NCBI GenBank assembly: GCA_002104985.1
Contig: MCGO01000168.1
Location: forward strand, 20,062-84,061
Direction: 5' to 3'
Length of the DNA stretch: 64,000 bases
Source: Rhizoclosmatium globosum
Lineage: Eukaryota; Chytridiomycota; Chytridiomycetes; Chytridiales; Chytriomycetaceae
Every line of letters starts with the position of its first letter. The first letter of the stretch is position 1. The position numbers and the translations under genes were made by a program. Shown piece by piece: positions 1 to 12,321 of the stretch. The notes below the pieces were generated by a model that saw only the letters and a list, made by a program, of their open reading frames with translations, made no database searches and was not told the origin of the DNA.

Positions 1-661
1 TTCCACTTTGCACTGCCCTGATCTTCCTTGACCTCTCTTGGGAACCAAAACAATAACTTACTGTAACACGATTAGAATGTCAGCACTATACAACGATCAT
101 CGAATTCCAACAAAAACTCACAATTTGGGCACCGAACATCCAACTTTTCTTTAGTCACGGACAATTCAATATCCTTGAATTCAGTGCCGGGAAGCAGAAC
201 AGTTACAATCAAGTCGTCAGAATCGTGGAATCCTGGAGTTTTACCCGACATGCCGAGATACATGTCTTCAGATGAGACTTTTTGGCGATAAGTCAATGTG
301 TATCTAGGTAGCGGGATGAGATACTAATATGGGGAGTTTCCCAACTAACTCTGGTTGTGGACGTGGATCAGTGACATCAACCTCCTCTATTTCTCTTCAT
401 CCCAAATCTCTTTCGAATCCTTTTTAGTTGATGGTTCGGCAGCAGCAGCAGACGTCGAAGAAACTGAAGGTCCAATGGAACCTGGTGTCAGCTGTTTGGG
501 AATCAGAATATTATGAACACATGAAGCTGTCAAACTCGAAACCAAACCTTTTGGACAGTGGAAGAAGACGAAGCAGACGGCTTTGATCTTTCTTCTTCAG
601 CTTTCCATCCAGCTTTAAATAGATCGGTTAAAGCAGAATAGTCATTTGGTTGAATGTCCAT
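1..661 (-). CDS. DNAAF6: PIH1D3/DNAAF6-like axonemal dynein assembly factor (3' end outside window)
   Basis: Minus-strand start at 661 (MDIQPNDYSALTDLFKAGW). Exons carry family hallmarks: KEIWDEE, then DPRPQPEY joined across a 46-nt intron to TLTYRQKVSSEDMYLGMSGK, then LPGTEFKDIELSVTKEKLDVR and, in the last exon inside the window, KLLFWFPREVKEDQGSAKW. In the family this PIH/CS-like co-chaperone pre-assembles axonemal dynein arms with HSP90 in the cytoplasm, so the host should make flagellated zoospores. Two breaks are visible. An in-frame TAG and frame change follow DEEK (about 386-392), and the phases of the intron between about 62 and 113 do not match by one base. Both would be fixed by one extra base, so assembly indels are likelier than a pseudogene. 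The family call is fairly sure; the exact exons are not. Confidence 0.72.
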
Positions 662-720
662 TATTATTTGTTCTACTGATTTGTTGATCGATATCTTTCC
701 TCCACAAACACTTTCAAATC

Positions 721-2513
721 ATGTCGTTGCAGCAAGGACAAGAACTGATGAGCCAGGGCGAGAAGCTGTTGAGTATTATCCATACAAGAACGGGATAAGA
801 TCAACCAAGGGTAACCCTCCAAACAGCCTCAACAAGAAGTCCTTCTTTGGCAAGGCGACCCCCGACTACGACCTCGCCCGCCCTCTCTTTGAGCAAGCAG
901 GTACTTTGAAACCATCTTTAAACCATCTTAACTACCCACTTATTAACCAACAAAAAAGCTGTCCAATTCAAGGCGTCAAAGGCAACTCTTCTCGCCGTTT
1001 CTGCGCATTCAAAAGCCGCCGAGTGTTACAAACAACAAAATGCCCTCTTTTTGGCTGGAAAACAGTTTGAATCCGCGGCGCTTTTGGTCATGAACGACAA
1101 ACAACTCAATCAACAATCTGAGGCGGCCCGGCTTTTTAAGGCGGCGGGCGACTTGTTTGTCATGTACGGAAACAGTGAAAAGGGGGCAGAGGTTGTTGAA
1201 AAGGCGGGACGGTGCGTGGTGGTTGATCGTGTTGCCATAGTATCTCTTAAGGGTTATTATTAGCTGCCTCGAAGATACCGATGTTAACCGTGCTATCGAG
1301 TACTACAATGATGCAATCTCTCTCTACGATACCGATGGAAAGCCGCGTTCTGCGATCGACACTTATGGACGATTCATTTCATTCCTTGCCAGACACAAAC
1401 AGTTGCGTCTTTTTATTATTATGCTATTGAAACTAAAATTCTTATGAAAGATGGGGACAGGCTGTCGAAAACTCAGATAAGCTTGTTCAGTTATTCCGTA
1501 AATTGGACAATCATCCATCATACAATCGCCAAGTCCTTACCACTACTCTCCTTGTTCTGCTCTCCGGAGACTCTGTTGATGCTAGAAAGCGTCTCAATGC
1601 ATATGAAGAGTTCCAAGGTTTCTACGATTCCGATGAGGGAGAAATCAGTCACCAACTTGTTGAATCTTTCGAAACCTACGACGAGGAACTCCTTGCGAAT
1701 GTCTTGAAGAGACCAAACATTAAATATCTTGATAACGAAATTGCGAGAGCGTCTTTGGCTCTTCGTATTCCTGGATCTGGAAAGTCAGCTGCCGCTCCCC
1801 AACCACAGTACAATGCTCCACAGCAGCAGTTCAACATCCCTCAGAACTTTGGTGCTCCGCAGCAATATGGAGCTCCACCACAAGGATTCAACCCACCCCC
1901 ACAGCAAAACTACTTCCAACCACCCCAACCCCAAAATGCATTCCAACCTCCACCACGTCAACACTCATCAACCACCACGTCTCCATACACCTCCCAACCA
2001 AACATCGCCCGTCAACCCTCCATCCCCGGATCCCAACAACCCATCCCCGCGCGTCAACCTTCCGTCTCCGGATCCCAACCCTCAATCGCACGTCAACCCT
2101 CTCTCGGCCGTGGAGCTGCGGGATACGTGTCTCCTCCAACAACTCGTCAACCATCTCAACCAGGTCTCAATGGAGGGAGTGGAAGCGGTGGTTCCCAGGG
2201 CCACATTTACACACCTCCGTTCGGTCAAGATGCACACGTTTATACACCTGCGTTCTCGCAAGGACAACAAGATGGGCATGTGTACACTCCTGCGTTCCCG
2301 CAAGGACAACAGGATGGACACGTGTACGCTCCTGCGTTCCCGCAAGGACAACAGGATGGACACGTGTACACCCCGCAGTTTCCAGGACAGCAGTTTGGGT
2401 CTAGTGGGAACTTGGGTCCACAGCAACAACAAGGGCAGCATATTTACACGCCCCAGTTTGGACAGCAGGGACAAAGGGCGCCCGTTGCTGATGATGACGA
2501 TGATTTGTGTTGA
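721..2513 (+). CDS. gamma-SNAP (NSF attachment protein) with a Q/P-rich repeat tail
   Basis: Five exons fit: 721-767, 827-900, 959-1211, 1264-1401, 1451-2513, with all phases consistent and canonical GT-AG introns of 49-60 nt. The N-terminal TPR-like helices (FGKATPDYDLARPLFEQA; AGKQFESAALLVM; GRCLEDTDVNRAIEYYNDA) and the block HQLVESFETYDEELLANVLKRP followed by IKYLDNEIARASLAL match gamma-SNAP, which recruits NSF to SNARE complexes for membrane fusion. The acidic end DDDDDLC mirrors the acidic ...LC end of animal gamma-SNAP. Unlike ordinary gamma-SNAP (about 310 residues), some 200 residues rich in P, Q and S, with tandem GHVYTPAFPQGQQ-type repeats, sit between the helical core and that end. 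The start is the first ATG giving the expected N-terminus. Confidence 0.9.
2232..2385 (+). repeat. Tandem 14-codon repeats in gamma-SNAP tail
   Basis: A unit of about 42-45 bp encoding (D/A)-HVYTPAF-(P/S)-QGQQ is repeated at least three times, nearly perfectly at DNA level (acctgcgttc / caaggacaac cores). Degenerate flanking units (HIYTPPFGQ, HVYTPQFPGQQ, HIYTPQFGQQ) extend to about 2468. Confidence 0.85.
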
Positions 2514-2645
2514 TTTTTTCGGGTTGATACGGTGTTCATTATTTGGGATAAGTTTTGGGAGATGTGTTTACCATTAAACTTGCTTTTGTTTTTGATTTGT
2601 TCAGATTTTTTATTTGGTAGTGACATTGTCACAGTTCCTGCGAAA

Positions 2646-3605
2646 TTATAAGTGTCGCCTAACTCTCGATGCTCTTGGTTTGCAATCTTTCTTGCGAGTT
2701 GTAGTCGGCTGAACAGATTTCTGATACACTCGAACATAATCTACAGCCATAACCACAGGCTCAGTGAACGTATTCGAGTCAGGTGGTCCAGCCCATGCAC
2801 CACCAACCGCAACATTCAAAATAAAGTAATGCGGAACCACAAACGGCCAATTATCCATACTCGAACTCACAGGCTTATCAACGCGATGATAAACCCTATC
2901 ATCAACCGCAAACTGAATCCCCTCTTCACTCCACAAAACCTGATAATTATGAAACTCAGTCACAGCATTCGAAACTACAGTCTGCACATCATTTCCCTTT
3001 GACCCAACAGTCCGCAGCGTGTACGGGGTATGCAGGTTCGAGAAAATCGTGTTAGGGGTTTGACCCACTTGTTCCATGATGTCGATTTCCCCACCCTCCG
3101 GCCACGCGTATTTCGTAGGACCCGAGGGTTCCATCCAAATAGCGGGATGTGTTCCACGGCCACGAGATAGTTTCGCGCGGATTTCGAAGAACCCATATGT
3201 GAAGTCGCGTTTTGTGTTTGTTGTGATACGACCGCTGGAATAAGATTGTCCGCCCCAATTGGGTTGGTCTGAGAGGTCCTCTTTTATTGCTGTGATGTAG
3301 AGGATTCCGTTTGTGCAGTTTACGTTTTTAAGGCGCTTTGGGGCGTAGTATTGGAGTTCGGGGGTTTTGGTTTGCCAGTTGTTGTTTTTGTTTCCCCCTT
3401 TTATTCACGGTTATTTTACAAGTTTTTGTGTTGACTGTGTGCCTTACTAACATGTATCATAATTCCATGAAGTTGTGTCAATAAAACCGTCTGTGTCAAA
3501 CTCATCAGCCCACACGAGTGAGTAATCCGAAGGAATTAATCCAGCAAGAATTGCGGTCGCAGTCAAAAGAGCAGCCGCCAATAAGAACAGGGTGTAAAAC
3601 CTCAT
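2646..3605 (-). CDS. Secreted GH16 endo-beta-1,3-glucanase-like glycosidase
   Basis: Two exons on the minus strand: 3605-3452 and 3397-2646, joined T|GG to give DTWGNKNNNW. The N-terminus MRFYTLFLLAAALLTATAILAG is a signal peptide or anchor. GH16 landmarks follow: LVWADEFD, ELQYYAPKRLKN, the substrate-cleft region GFFEIRAKL...HPAIWM, the catalytic GEIDIMEQ (nucleophile and acid/base Glu of the ExDxxE motif), and the C-terminal strand YFILNVAVGGAWAGPP...VDYVRVYQ. About 300 residues, ending in a basic tail (RKKDCKPRASRVRRHL). Expected to act on beta-1,3-glucan in the cell wall or food. The start is the first Met before the signal sequence; a longer in-frame ATG start at 3632 (MVKLNNNTD) is possible. 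Confidence 0.88.
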
Positions 3606-3738
3606 GTCCGTATTATTGTTCAGCTTTACCAATCAGCTTTCAAACTCAAACAACACTTTCCACAAAATTATACTTCTGAATAATTCAAATTACCGATTTG
3701 AAAAAGAAATCGAGGCTTTTCATTTATTGTTCTTTATC

Positions 3739-6700
3739 TTAATCTGCATTCGCATCATCTTCAGAGATAATCTTGACGAAAACACTATATGTTCGAGGTT
3801 TAAATCAAAGCCCTTGCCACTTTAATCACAACTTACTCTTCCAAACTCGTTTGACTAATTCCCCAATCGAGAATTCCATTCTGTGTCTTTCCCGCTTCCA
3901 TCTTTTCAAAGATCGTGGATATTGCATTTTTCACGGACGGGAACTCGTAAGATGCCCTTTGATACGACTTTAAAGCTAGTAAGATAATACAACTTACACT
4001 CACATTGTTGAGAACGCATCAATCTGCTTGAAACCAGAGGGCAGTAGAGACTCAACCCATTCACATGCGCGTTTCATGTCGTCGACTTCCGTGTTGAAGT
4101 AAACTCGGAACCCAGATCCGTAAAGCTCCTTTAATCGGAGGGCTGGCGCAAGACATCGCAGTGTACCTTTTGCCATAATGCCGATTCGGTTACACAGGGC
4201 TTCTGCTTCTTCCATTGAGTGAGTAGTCTAGTATTTCGAATAAGTTGACCATGGAAGTTCGTGCAAACGGTAGTCTCACCAAGACCACAGCTTTATCTTC
4301 TCTGGCTTCATGAATAATATTCCAAATCAATCGACGAACTTGCGGATCTAATCCAGTCTATTGAGCGTATATTAGGGGCGGTTACAGTCCCTCAAAATTA
4401 ATGCTTACTGTAGGTTCATCCAAGAACACAATCTTCGGCTTTCCAATCAACGCGATGGCAATAGAAAGACGTCGTTTTTCACCACCGGACAGTCTCTTTG
4501 TCTGTCTTTGAGCTAGACTTGAAAGAGAAACATAGTTCAAAGCTCGTTGAACATATTCCTTCTCCTCGGCTGGCTGGGCACCTTTTAGACGAGCGTAAAA
4601 GTATAAATGCTCCTCGATAGTCAACTCTTCCCAAAGGATATCAAACTGAGGACAAATGCCCATTACTTTGCAGATTTCGGAAGCATCGGCTTTGATGTCG
4701 AAGCCTGCGAGTAATGCATTTCCAAAACTTGCTGGATAGATTCCTGTCAAAATACTCATCAAGGTAGTTTTTCCAGCGCCGTTCGGACTCCAAATGAAAT
4801 TAGCTTCAGAGTGTCGCATTTGAAAAGTTCTTACCCAAGGAGACCAAACACAGACCCCATTTCAGCCGCGAAAGAAACGTCTTTAACAGCGTACTTTGGA
4901 CCAAGTCCTTTTCGACTCGCATAGACTTTACGCATATGCGAAATCACCAATGGGCAATCGCGTGGATATTCTCCTTGCTCCACGCGAATCTTTTCAGCTT
5001 TGACGTCAGCATCTTCGAAACGGGTTTCATGTTCATCAATGACGAGAGTTTGTGCAAGTTGAGATTCCGAAAGAGGATCCTACAACACGATACCATTTAA
5101 GCAAATACGGGGAAAAAAGCTTGCATACTTACGATTCCGTTATTTAGTTTTCGTCGCTGTGACTTTTGCCAAGCCAAGTAAGGCATTGTGATGGGAAAGT
5201 GCCAAGGTAATGTCGTTCCGAATTCGGAGGGAATGACGAACGTGAGGTAGGCAGTGAGCAAGCCATAGAAAAATATTTCTGCAATCAGGAACGATATAGC
5301 AGCGTATGCTTCATTTCCGGCTTTGAGGACGCTGATTTTGTACGGCTACCATGAAATAAGTACCAAAAAACGTGAAAATTAGAACAGCTTACCACTTGAC
5401 TATTGGTATAACTAGCTCGGTTGATAAGAGTAAGAGCGCGATAGAAAGCGAAGGGGGGCCAAAGGAAGTAAGCCATTGGTGCTGTGGTCTTCGCAAAAAG
5501 CTGCTCTGCCACTAATGAAATAATCACTCCAACTAAAACGATGAGAAAGACCAAAACTGTAAATTATGTTAGGTCTTCTATGTATAATTGAGAAAAAATT
5601 TACCTAGAGCTATTCGACTGCGGCTGAAAAGAGTACTGAAAAAGAAGGCGAGAATAATTTGATTATGTCCCCAAATGAAAAAGAGAAGAACAAGAACTCC
5701 TGTCTCGGTTCGCGTGAAAAACGTCAGAGTTGTGTTTTTCCCGACAACGAGGAAAACGGCCGTGGAAAATAGGTATAGAACATAAAATGTCGCATAGTGG
5801 CTTAAATAGTACGTCCATGCTTTAAGACCGTTCAGTTTCATCATAATGAATCTAAAAGAAAAGTTATTTTTTTGTCTTTAATTATAGATGAATATTATTC
5901 TTACATCCTGTCTTCCTTTTCCTTCACCAGCATAATTGTGAAGATTGGGAGTAGAAACGAAACACCGAACGGATATAGGATACGACCTATGAGACCACCT
6001 ATAGGAACGTCGAGAAGTGTGCTGGTCGTTTGAGGAAATGCGCGAATTCCTTGCGTTATTGTTGCTCCGGAATATGTTGACGATAGTAAGGCCCGCAACG
6101 AAACTTGTCCTAACTGTGCAACCATCGTCAGCTGGCGCTGTCCTTGTGACGGAAAGTTCCCAGCTCCTTCGATTCTAACATCGGTCCCGAAATGCAAAAT
6201 CCATTGAGCATATAGATTGGTTTGGTCAAAGGTGTTCAAATATACTGCCCCGTACGGCATATTCTGTGTGACAAGCTGTGCGCTTTTGTAAAAATTGGCC
6301 AGTTCCAAGGCGGTTGGATTCGTTTTTAACAGCACTGATTTATCAAGGCCAGCAAGCCCTGCAATTACAGAGCTCATCAGTGAGGAGAGGGAATCATCAA
6401 GGTCGTTGTCAACAGACGACGACGAAAGCTGAGCATAAGGAACTCGATTGAATGTCATCGCTGTCAAGGTTGTTGCGGATGACAGATTCAAATACAAACG
6501 ACCCTATCATATGTAAATTAAGATCGAAAATGAAATCAAGGAATTACCTCAATAGATCCTAGCATTCCTGAATAACCATTCGAGTCTGCTGATGTAGAAT
6601 AACTAACAAATGGCGTCGAAGAAGCCGCTGTTCCAACTGTTTGAGCACCTGTGTATGTGAGTGCAGCCAGAGCTGGCCTTGCCCCAAGGCATGTTGAAAG

Positions 6701-7706
6701 TCCCACCCCACTCGCAGCCAGAAACCATTGATTTGTTTGATAAGTGGAAAGAAGCGACTGGGCAGTAATGAAGTCGGTGGATGGAACCGTTGGGCTAGCT
6801 TGATACAGTGTAATCAAAGATCCGACCCATCCATTATCTGGAGGTGACATGTACGTGCTATTTTGACATAAGTTGAAATAATTAGTGGAATCTTCAACTC
6901 ACGTGTCAAGTTTGGCTAATCCTGTCAAGGCCGCATTCTTTTCATAGATTGCACTGTCTTGAGGATAGTTTTCACCAAACCTGTTTCGAATTAGCTCTTT
7001 GTTTTAGGTACAACCCAAAACAACAAACCAATATACACAAGCATGGCTCGTCTGTGTAACCGTATAACTGAGAACTTGATCGCTATAGTACATAAAGTTA
7101 ACACTCTTTCCATTTTGGGTGCCATATCCATAGATTCGCGAATCAGACGTATTGAAGTACGGAAAACCATAAGATGTGAGAGAATTATTGTTCGAGCAGT
7201 ATTGTATATTCTCGACTGTATATGATTGTTGGATAAGTTTACCCAACACAGTTCCAAGTACAGACGAGATGATGACCATCATTAATGGACAGCAGCTGTT
7301 CCAAATAATAAGTCTATGCAAACAATTTTCTAGATATATACCAAACACAGCAAATATTGGTGAACATCTGACGTTTTTGGTAACTGATAGCTTTTCGTGT
7401 CAAAGCACGAAGTTGGTTGCTCTTCAGCGGACCTTGTGAGGCTCCGGAAGACTCCGCCGCGATTTGAGAATGAGATTTGACTCGGATCGTTACAGGTTCT
7501 GGGTAAATCTGCTTTTCGCTCCCTTTGAACGAAGGAATAGATCCGATCTCTCCGAGCCCAGCTTGATCTATCGGCTCAACATGAACCTTCCTGCTAGTAC
7601 TTCGAAGCGACGGCAACTCGGGCGGAATCGAGCCCATAGAGCCTTTCGTTGGTGACGACATGGAGAAGAAAGTTATAATGTATTCTGATTTGTCACCATC
7701 TGACAA
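3739..7706 (-). CDS. Half-size ABCA-subfamily ABC transporter (copy A)
   Basis: Multi-exon minus-strand gene of about ten or more exons. Order: cytosolic N-terminus (MSSPTKGS..., residues before KSNQLRALTRKA), first TM segment (CCPLMMVIISSVLGTVLG), a long extracellular loop (YTVENIQYC, LDVPIGGLIGR), a block of TM helices ([65 protein letters not shown]), then one NBD with Walker A PNGAGKTT (split by an intron after GLLG), signature [15 protein letters not shown], Walker B KIVFLDEPT and the H-loop region [18 protein letters not shown]. The C-terminus is VFVKIISEDDANAD. One TMD plus one NBD resembles the half-size ABCA transporters of plants and protists, so it probably dimerises; the family usually moves lipids. 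Two starts are possible (7706 or the ATG at about 7661). Confidence 0.85.
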
Positions 7707-7744
7707 TTTCTGAAGTTCAAAAACTCATTAAAAATAAGAAGGAG

Positions 7745-10700
7745 CTAATCTGCGTTCGCGTCGTCATCAGAAATAAGTTTGACGAAAACGCTATATATAT
7801 GACTCTGTTAGTTATTGTCGCTTATTTTGGGAAAACTTACTCTTCCAAACTCGTTTGACTTATTCCCCAATCCAAAATACCATTCTGTGCCTTTCCACTC
7901 TCCATTTTCTCAAATACTGCTGAAATAATGTTTGGCACAGATGGAAACTCGTACGACGTCCTAATTTGATTTGATAAGAAAGTGATGACCTCCATGTAAA
8001 ATTACATCGTCGCGAATGAATCAATCTTTCTAAATCCTTCTGGCAAAAACGTCTCCACCCATGTGCACGCACGAGGCATGTCATCTTTGTTTGTGTTGAA
8101 GTAGATCCGGAAACCACTTCCATAGAGCTCCTTCAACCTCAAAGAGTTGCCAATACAACGAAGAGTACCCTTAGCCATGATTCCAATTCTTTGGCACAAT
8201 GCTTCGGCTTCCTCCATCGAATGTGTAGTTCTGTATGAATATATTCAGTATCTAAGTTAAGCAGATGTTGAACATACAATACAACAGTCTTCCCTTCTTT
8301 CGCCGATTGCACAATGTCCCAGATTAGTCGACGAACTTCAGGATCCAACCCAGTCTAAGTCGACAATATTAAAATCAGTTTGAGACAACTACAAGAGAAA
8401 CAGAACTCACAGTTGGTTCGTCCAAGAAAACAACTTTGGGATCTCCAATTAATGCGATCGCAATAGAAAGCCGTCTCTTTTCTCCACCAGAGAGTCTTTT
8501 CGTTAGACGATTCGCTAAACTGGTCAACGACACGTTTTCAAGAGCCTTTGCAACGTATTCACGCTCGTTTGATGAGTTAGCACCTTTCAGACGAGCCTGG
8601 TTGACAAGTCAGTAATTCCGCGAGAATCAATTCGGTTCTTACGTAGAAGTATAAATGCTCCTCGATCGTAAGATCTTCCCAAAGAATATCAAACTGAGGA
8701 CAAATCCCAAGCACTTGACATATTTCGGTAGGTTCGCTGCGGATGTCATATCCCGCCAATATGGCGTTCCCAAAGCTCGGAGGGTAGAGTCCAGTCAAGA
8801 TACTAATCAAAGTTGTTTTTCCAGCTCCATTCGGCCTAAACCAAGAAGAAATGAATCAATGGAGTTCTAAAGACGATGAAAAACTAACCCCAAAAGACCG
8901 AAAACAGTTCCAGCTTCAGCAGCAAATGAAACATCCTTGACCGCAAACTTAGGGCCAAGACCACCACGACTTGGATAAACTTTCCGCATATGAGAGAGAA
9001 TCAAGGGACTCCCCTTAGGAAACTCTCCCTTCTCCACCCGCGCCTTTTCTTCCTTGACATCAGCGTCCTCGAATTTTGTCTCGTTTGCGTCGATAGCAAG
9101 AGCTTGAGCGAGTTGCGTCTCAGACAGAGGGTCCTATTCGAAACGATAAGCAATAATTCTGATCATACGACCTATCACTCACGATTCCGTTATTCAGTTT
9201 ACGTCTCTGCATTTTCTGGTATCTCGCAATCGGGAGTGTGATTGGGAAATGCCAGTCGAGTGGTTTCCCAAACTCAGATGGAACAACGTACGAGAGATAG
9301 CTTGCGATAGCTCCATAGATAAAGATTTCGGCAATTAGAAAGTTGATGCATGTTCGAACTTCGTTTCCTGGTGTCAAAGTCGAAATCTTATAAGGCTGTG
9401 AAAAGGTGTTTAGTGTAAAGAATAGCTCGAAACTCCAGCTTTCAAGTTACCGCCATCGTCTTAGTATAACTTGCTTTGTTAATCAATGTTAAGGCGCGGT
9501 AGAACGCAAAAGGAGGCCAAATGAAAAAAGCCAAAGGGGCATCACTCGTTGCAAATAACCGCTCCGCAACCAAAGAAACAATAACTCCAACAAGCACAAT
9601 CAAGAAAACCTACATAAGTTGTTAAAAGTGCTTTCAAGCGAGAAGACAGGTACCATAACCAATGCAATACGACTGCGACTAAAGAGTGTACTTAAGAGAA
9701 ACGACAAGACAATCTGAATATGACCCCAGATGAAAAAAATTAGAATCAAAACACCGGTTTGAGTTTGCGTAAAGAACGTAAGAGAAGATCGAGACCCAAC
9801 AATAAGGAAAACGGCTGTCGAGAAGATATAGAGGATGTAGAATGTAACGTAGTGGCTCAAGTAATAAGTCCATCCCTTCAAACCATTCAGTTTCATCATG
9901 ATGAAACTTAAAGTTGAGAAAGCAGTTAGCTTGACCGTGATTTAACAATCAAGCAAACTCACATCCTCTCCTCCTTCTCCTTCACCAACATGATTGTAAA
10001 TATCGGAAGCAAAAACGACACCCCAAACGGATACAGAATACGTCCAATAATCCCTCCAAACGGCAAAACCAAAGACGTATCCGTCACTTGCGGAAACGCT
10101 CTAATCCCCTGAGTAACAGTTGCCCCCGCGAAATCACCACCAAGTAAACCCCTCAAACACGCCTGCCCAAGCTGTGCAGCCATAATAATCATTCGGTTTC
10201 CAGTCGTCGGGAAATTCGCTGCATTCGAAATACGCAGGTCACTTCCGAAATGTAATATCGGACGAGCCATTAGATTCGCGGGATCAAATGCGTCAAGATA
10301 TAACGCTCCGTATGGCATAATTTTTGTCACTTGCGACGCGCTCGCGTAGAATGCGAGAAGCTCTTCTGTTGATGGATCATCTTCGAGTAGCGCCGTTTTG
10401 TTGAGTGCAGCGAGTTGAGCAATAACTTGATTAATTAGTGCTGATAACGAGTCATCCAAATCCTGGTCAGATGTAGTTTGGACAGGTTGGGTGTATGGGA
10501 CACGGTTGAATGAGATCGATGAAAAGTCTGTGAGTGATGCGTTGAGGTATAGACGGTCTTCGAGTGAGCCAAGGAGTCCATAAAATCCGTTTTTGTTTGA
10601 AGTTGGAGATGTTGTGAAGTTAAGGAATGGTTTTGGTACAGTGGAAGCACCATATTGGATGGCAGAGAGAGCGTCTAGCCCTGGAAGCTGGGGACGCGCT

Positions 10701-11485
10701 CCCAGATACGTAGAGACTGAAGGATTCGATGATGTGAGATACCATGAGCTTGTTTGACTGATGGAAAGCAAGTTTGCCATCGCATTGAAATCATCATTTG
10801 ATTGTAGTTTTTTTAAAGTTTGAAGCGCTTGAAACCAACCTCCATCTGGAGGCGGTGAGTATGTGCTAACCAGAAATTATCAGTTCAAGAGATAGAGCTT
10901 ATTTCACGCAAACCTGTCCAGCGCTGCAAACCCAGTCAAATTCGCATTTCTTTCGTAGATTTGCGAGTTTCTCGGATAATTAGATCCAAACCAAAACACA
11001 CATTGATGAGCTGGACTCGCGCCGGCAAACGCGTTTTGTTGTTGACTCAAGTCAATGTCCAAGTACGTGAGAATATTGTAGCTTTTTCCGTCCTTCACAT
11101 TGGCTCCATACAAACGCGGATCCGATTTATTGTAGATTGGATATCCGACTGAGTTTAACGATGCGTTGTTTCCACAGTAGAGTACGACTGGAAAGATGGG
11201 TGTTATCTGAGAGAAGGTTGTTCAGAGACAGAAAGCTCACATTCAGCAGGATTGGACTTCTCAATCAGCTTATTGATCACAGTCCCCAGAATAGCAGATA
11301 TAAGCACCATCATCAATGGACAGCAGCTGTCAGAGTGGGTGGGAGTTAGTTGATTCGAATACAATTTCAATCACTTCGAACCAGATACAGCAGCAGTTTG
11401 TGAAACATTGTCGCTTTTGGAAGCTCACTGCTTTACGCGATAACGCCCTGAACTGGTTACTTTTACGCGACGGGACATCGGCCAT
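7745..11485 (-). CDS. Half-size ABCA-subfamily ABC transporter (copy B)
   Basis: Tandem paralogue of the gene downstream, same strand and same exon pattern. Starts [26 protein letters not shown], lacking the roughly 50-residue N-terminal extension of copy A. An intron then splits [23 protein letters not shown]. The extracellular loop ([28 protein letters not shown]), the TM block ([48 protein letters not shown]) and the NBD follow: the segment after Walker [38 protein letters not shown], the D-loop region [30 protein letters not shown]. The end [14 protein letters not shown] matches copy A. Only 38 bp separate the stop of B from the longer start of A, which may mean overlapping UTRs. Confidence 0.85.
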
Positions 11486-11626
11486 TGAGCTGAGGTTATG
11501 ATTTGATGAAAAGGATTGTCAATCTTGATGATAAATTCACAAAGTAAATACCAAATGAATCCTGTGCCCATTTTATTTACGCATATAAATGCTTCGTACA
11601 ATAAAGCTTTTATCCATGACATCAAT

Positions 11627-12196
11627 CTAGTGATTACAATTCTCTTTCCACGAACACGACCCATCCGCATAAATCTCCTTCTTCCAGATCGGAGCTATCC
11701 GTTTCACTTCATCAATCAAGAACTCACAAGCATGAAGGGCCTAAATTCAAAATTAGGTTTAAGCTTACACCTAAAAGATTCGAAATCACAAACAAACGTA
11801 CATCTTTTCTGTGAGGCGAAGAAGCCGCAATAATAACCGACGAGTCTCCACACGGAACAATTCCAAGTTTATGATGCACGGCAACATGGACAAGTTGAGG
11901 CCATTTTGATCTTGCTGAAGCGATTGCAATCTCGATTTGTTTGATTGCCATTGGAATGTAGGCTTCGTAGGCTAGTTCAGTTACTTGTTTTCCTGTTTGG
12001 ATTCGATGGTGTTCAGTGGTTGGTTGTTTGGTGATGAAAACAGCAAGATACCTTGGAAGTTGTTTCGGGTTGTTCCGGAGAAGGTTGCGATGGCTCCGCA
12101 TGAATCGTCTCCAACTGCGCGGACTAGTTCATCAAGTGTACCGATTGTGTCGGCGACAACGATGAGGGTCTTGGGATTGGCTGATTCAGAACTCAT
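11627..12196 (-). CDS. MOCS2B: Molybdopterin synthase large (catalytic) subunit, MoaE/MOCS2B family
   Basis: Three exons on the minus strand. Landmarks: DDSCGAIATFSGTTRNNFQG, then across an intron KQVTELAYEAYIPMAIKQIE, then HVAVHHKLGIVPCGDSSVIIAASSPHRKD, then across a second intron ALHACEFLIDEVKRIAPIWKKEIYADGSCSW. In MoaE proteins the GTTR motif, the histidines of the VHH-LG block and the C-terminal WKKE lysine are in the active site that transfers sulfur from the MoaD-type small subunit to cyclic pyranopterin, giving molybdopterin. About 150 residues, normal for the family. Start at 12196 (MSSESANPK), about 125 bp upstream of the neighbouring gene's stop on the same strand. Confidence 0.92.
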
Positions 12197-12321
12197 TTTG
12201 AAAGTGGAACAATGAAATGGAACGAAGAAAGTAACATTTACTTTATCTTAAACGAATATCTAAATAAACTAAGAATGAAACCATTAATGTTCTTGAAACG
12301 ATACGTGCTCCTTCCTTTTCT

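Noticed and set aside
2082..2474. Antisense frames with LLSLRERR repeats opposite the gamma-SNAP tail
   Set aside because: They mirror the tandem repeats of the sense gene.
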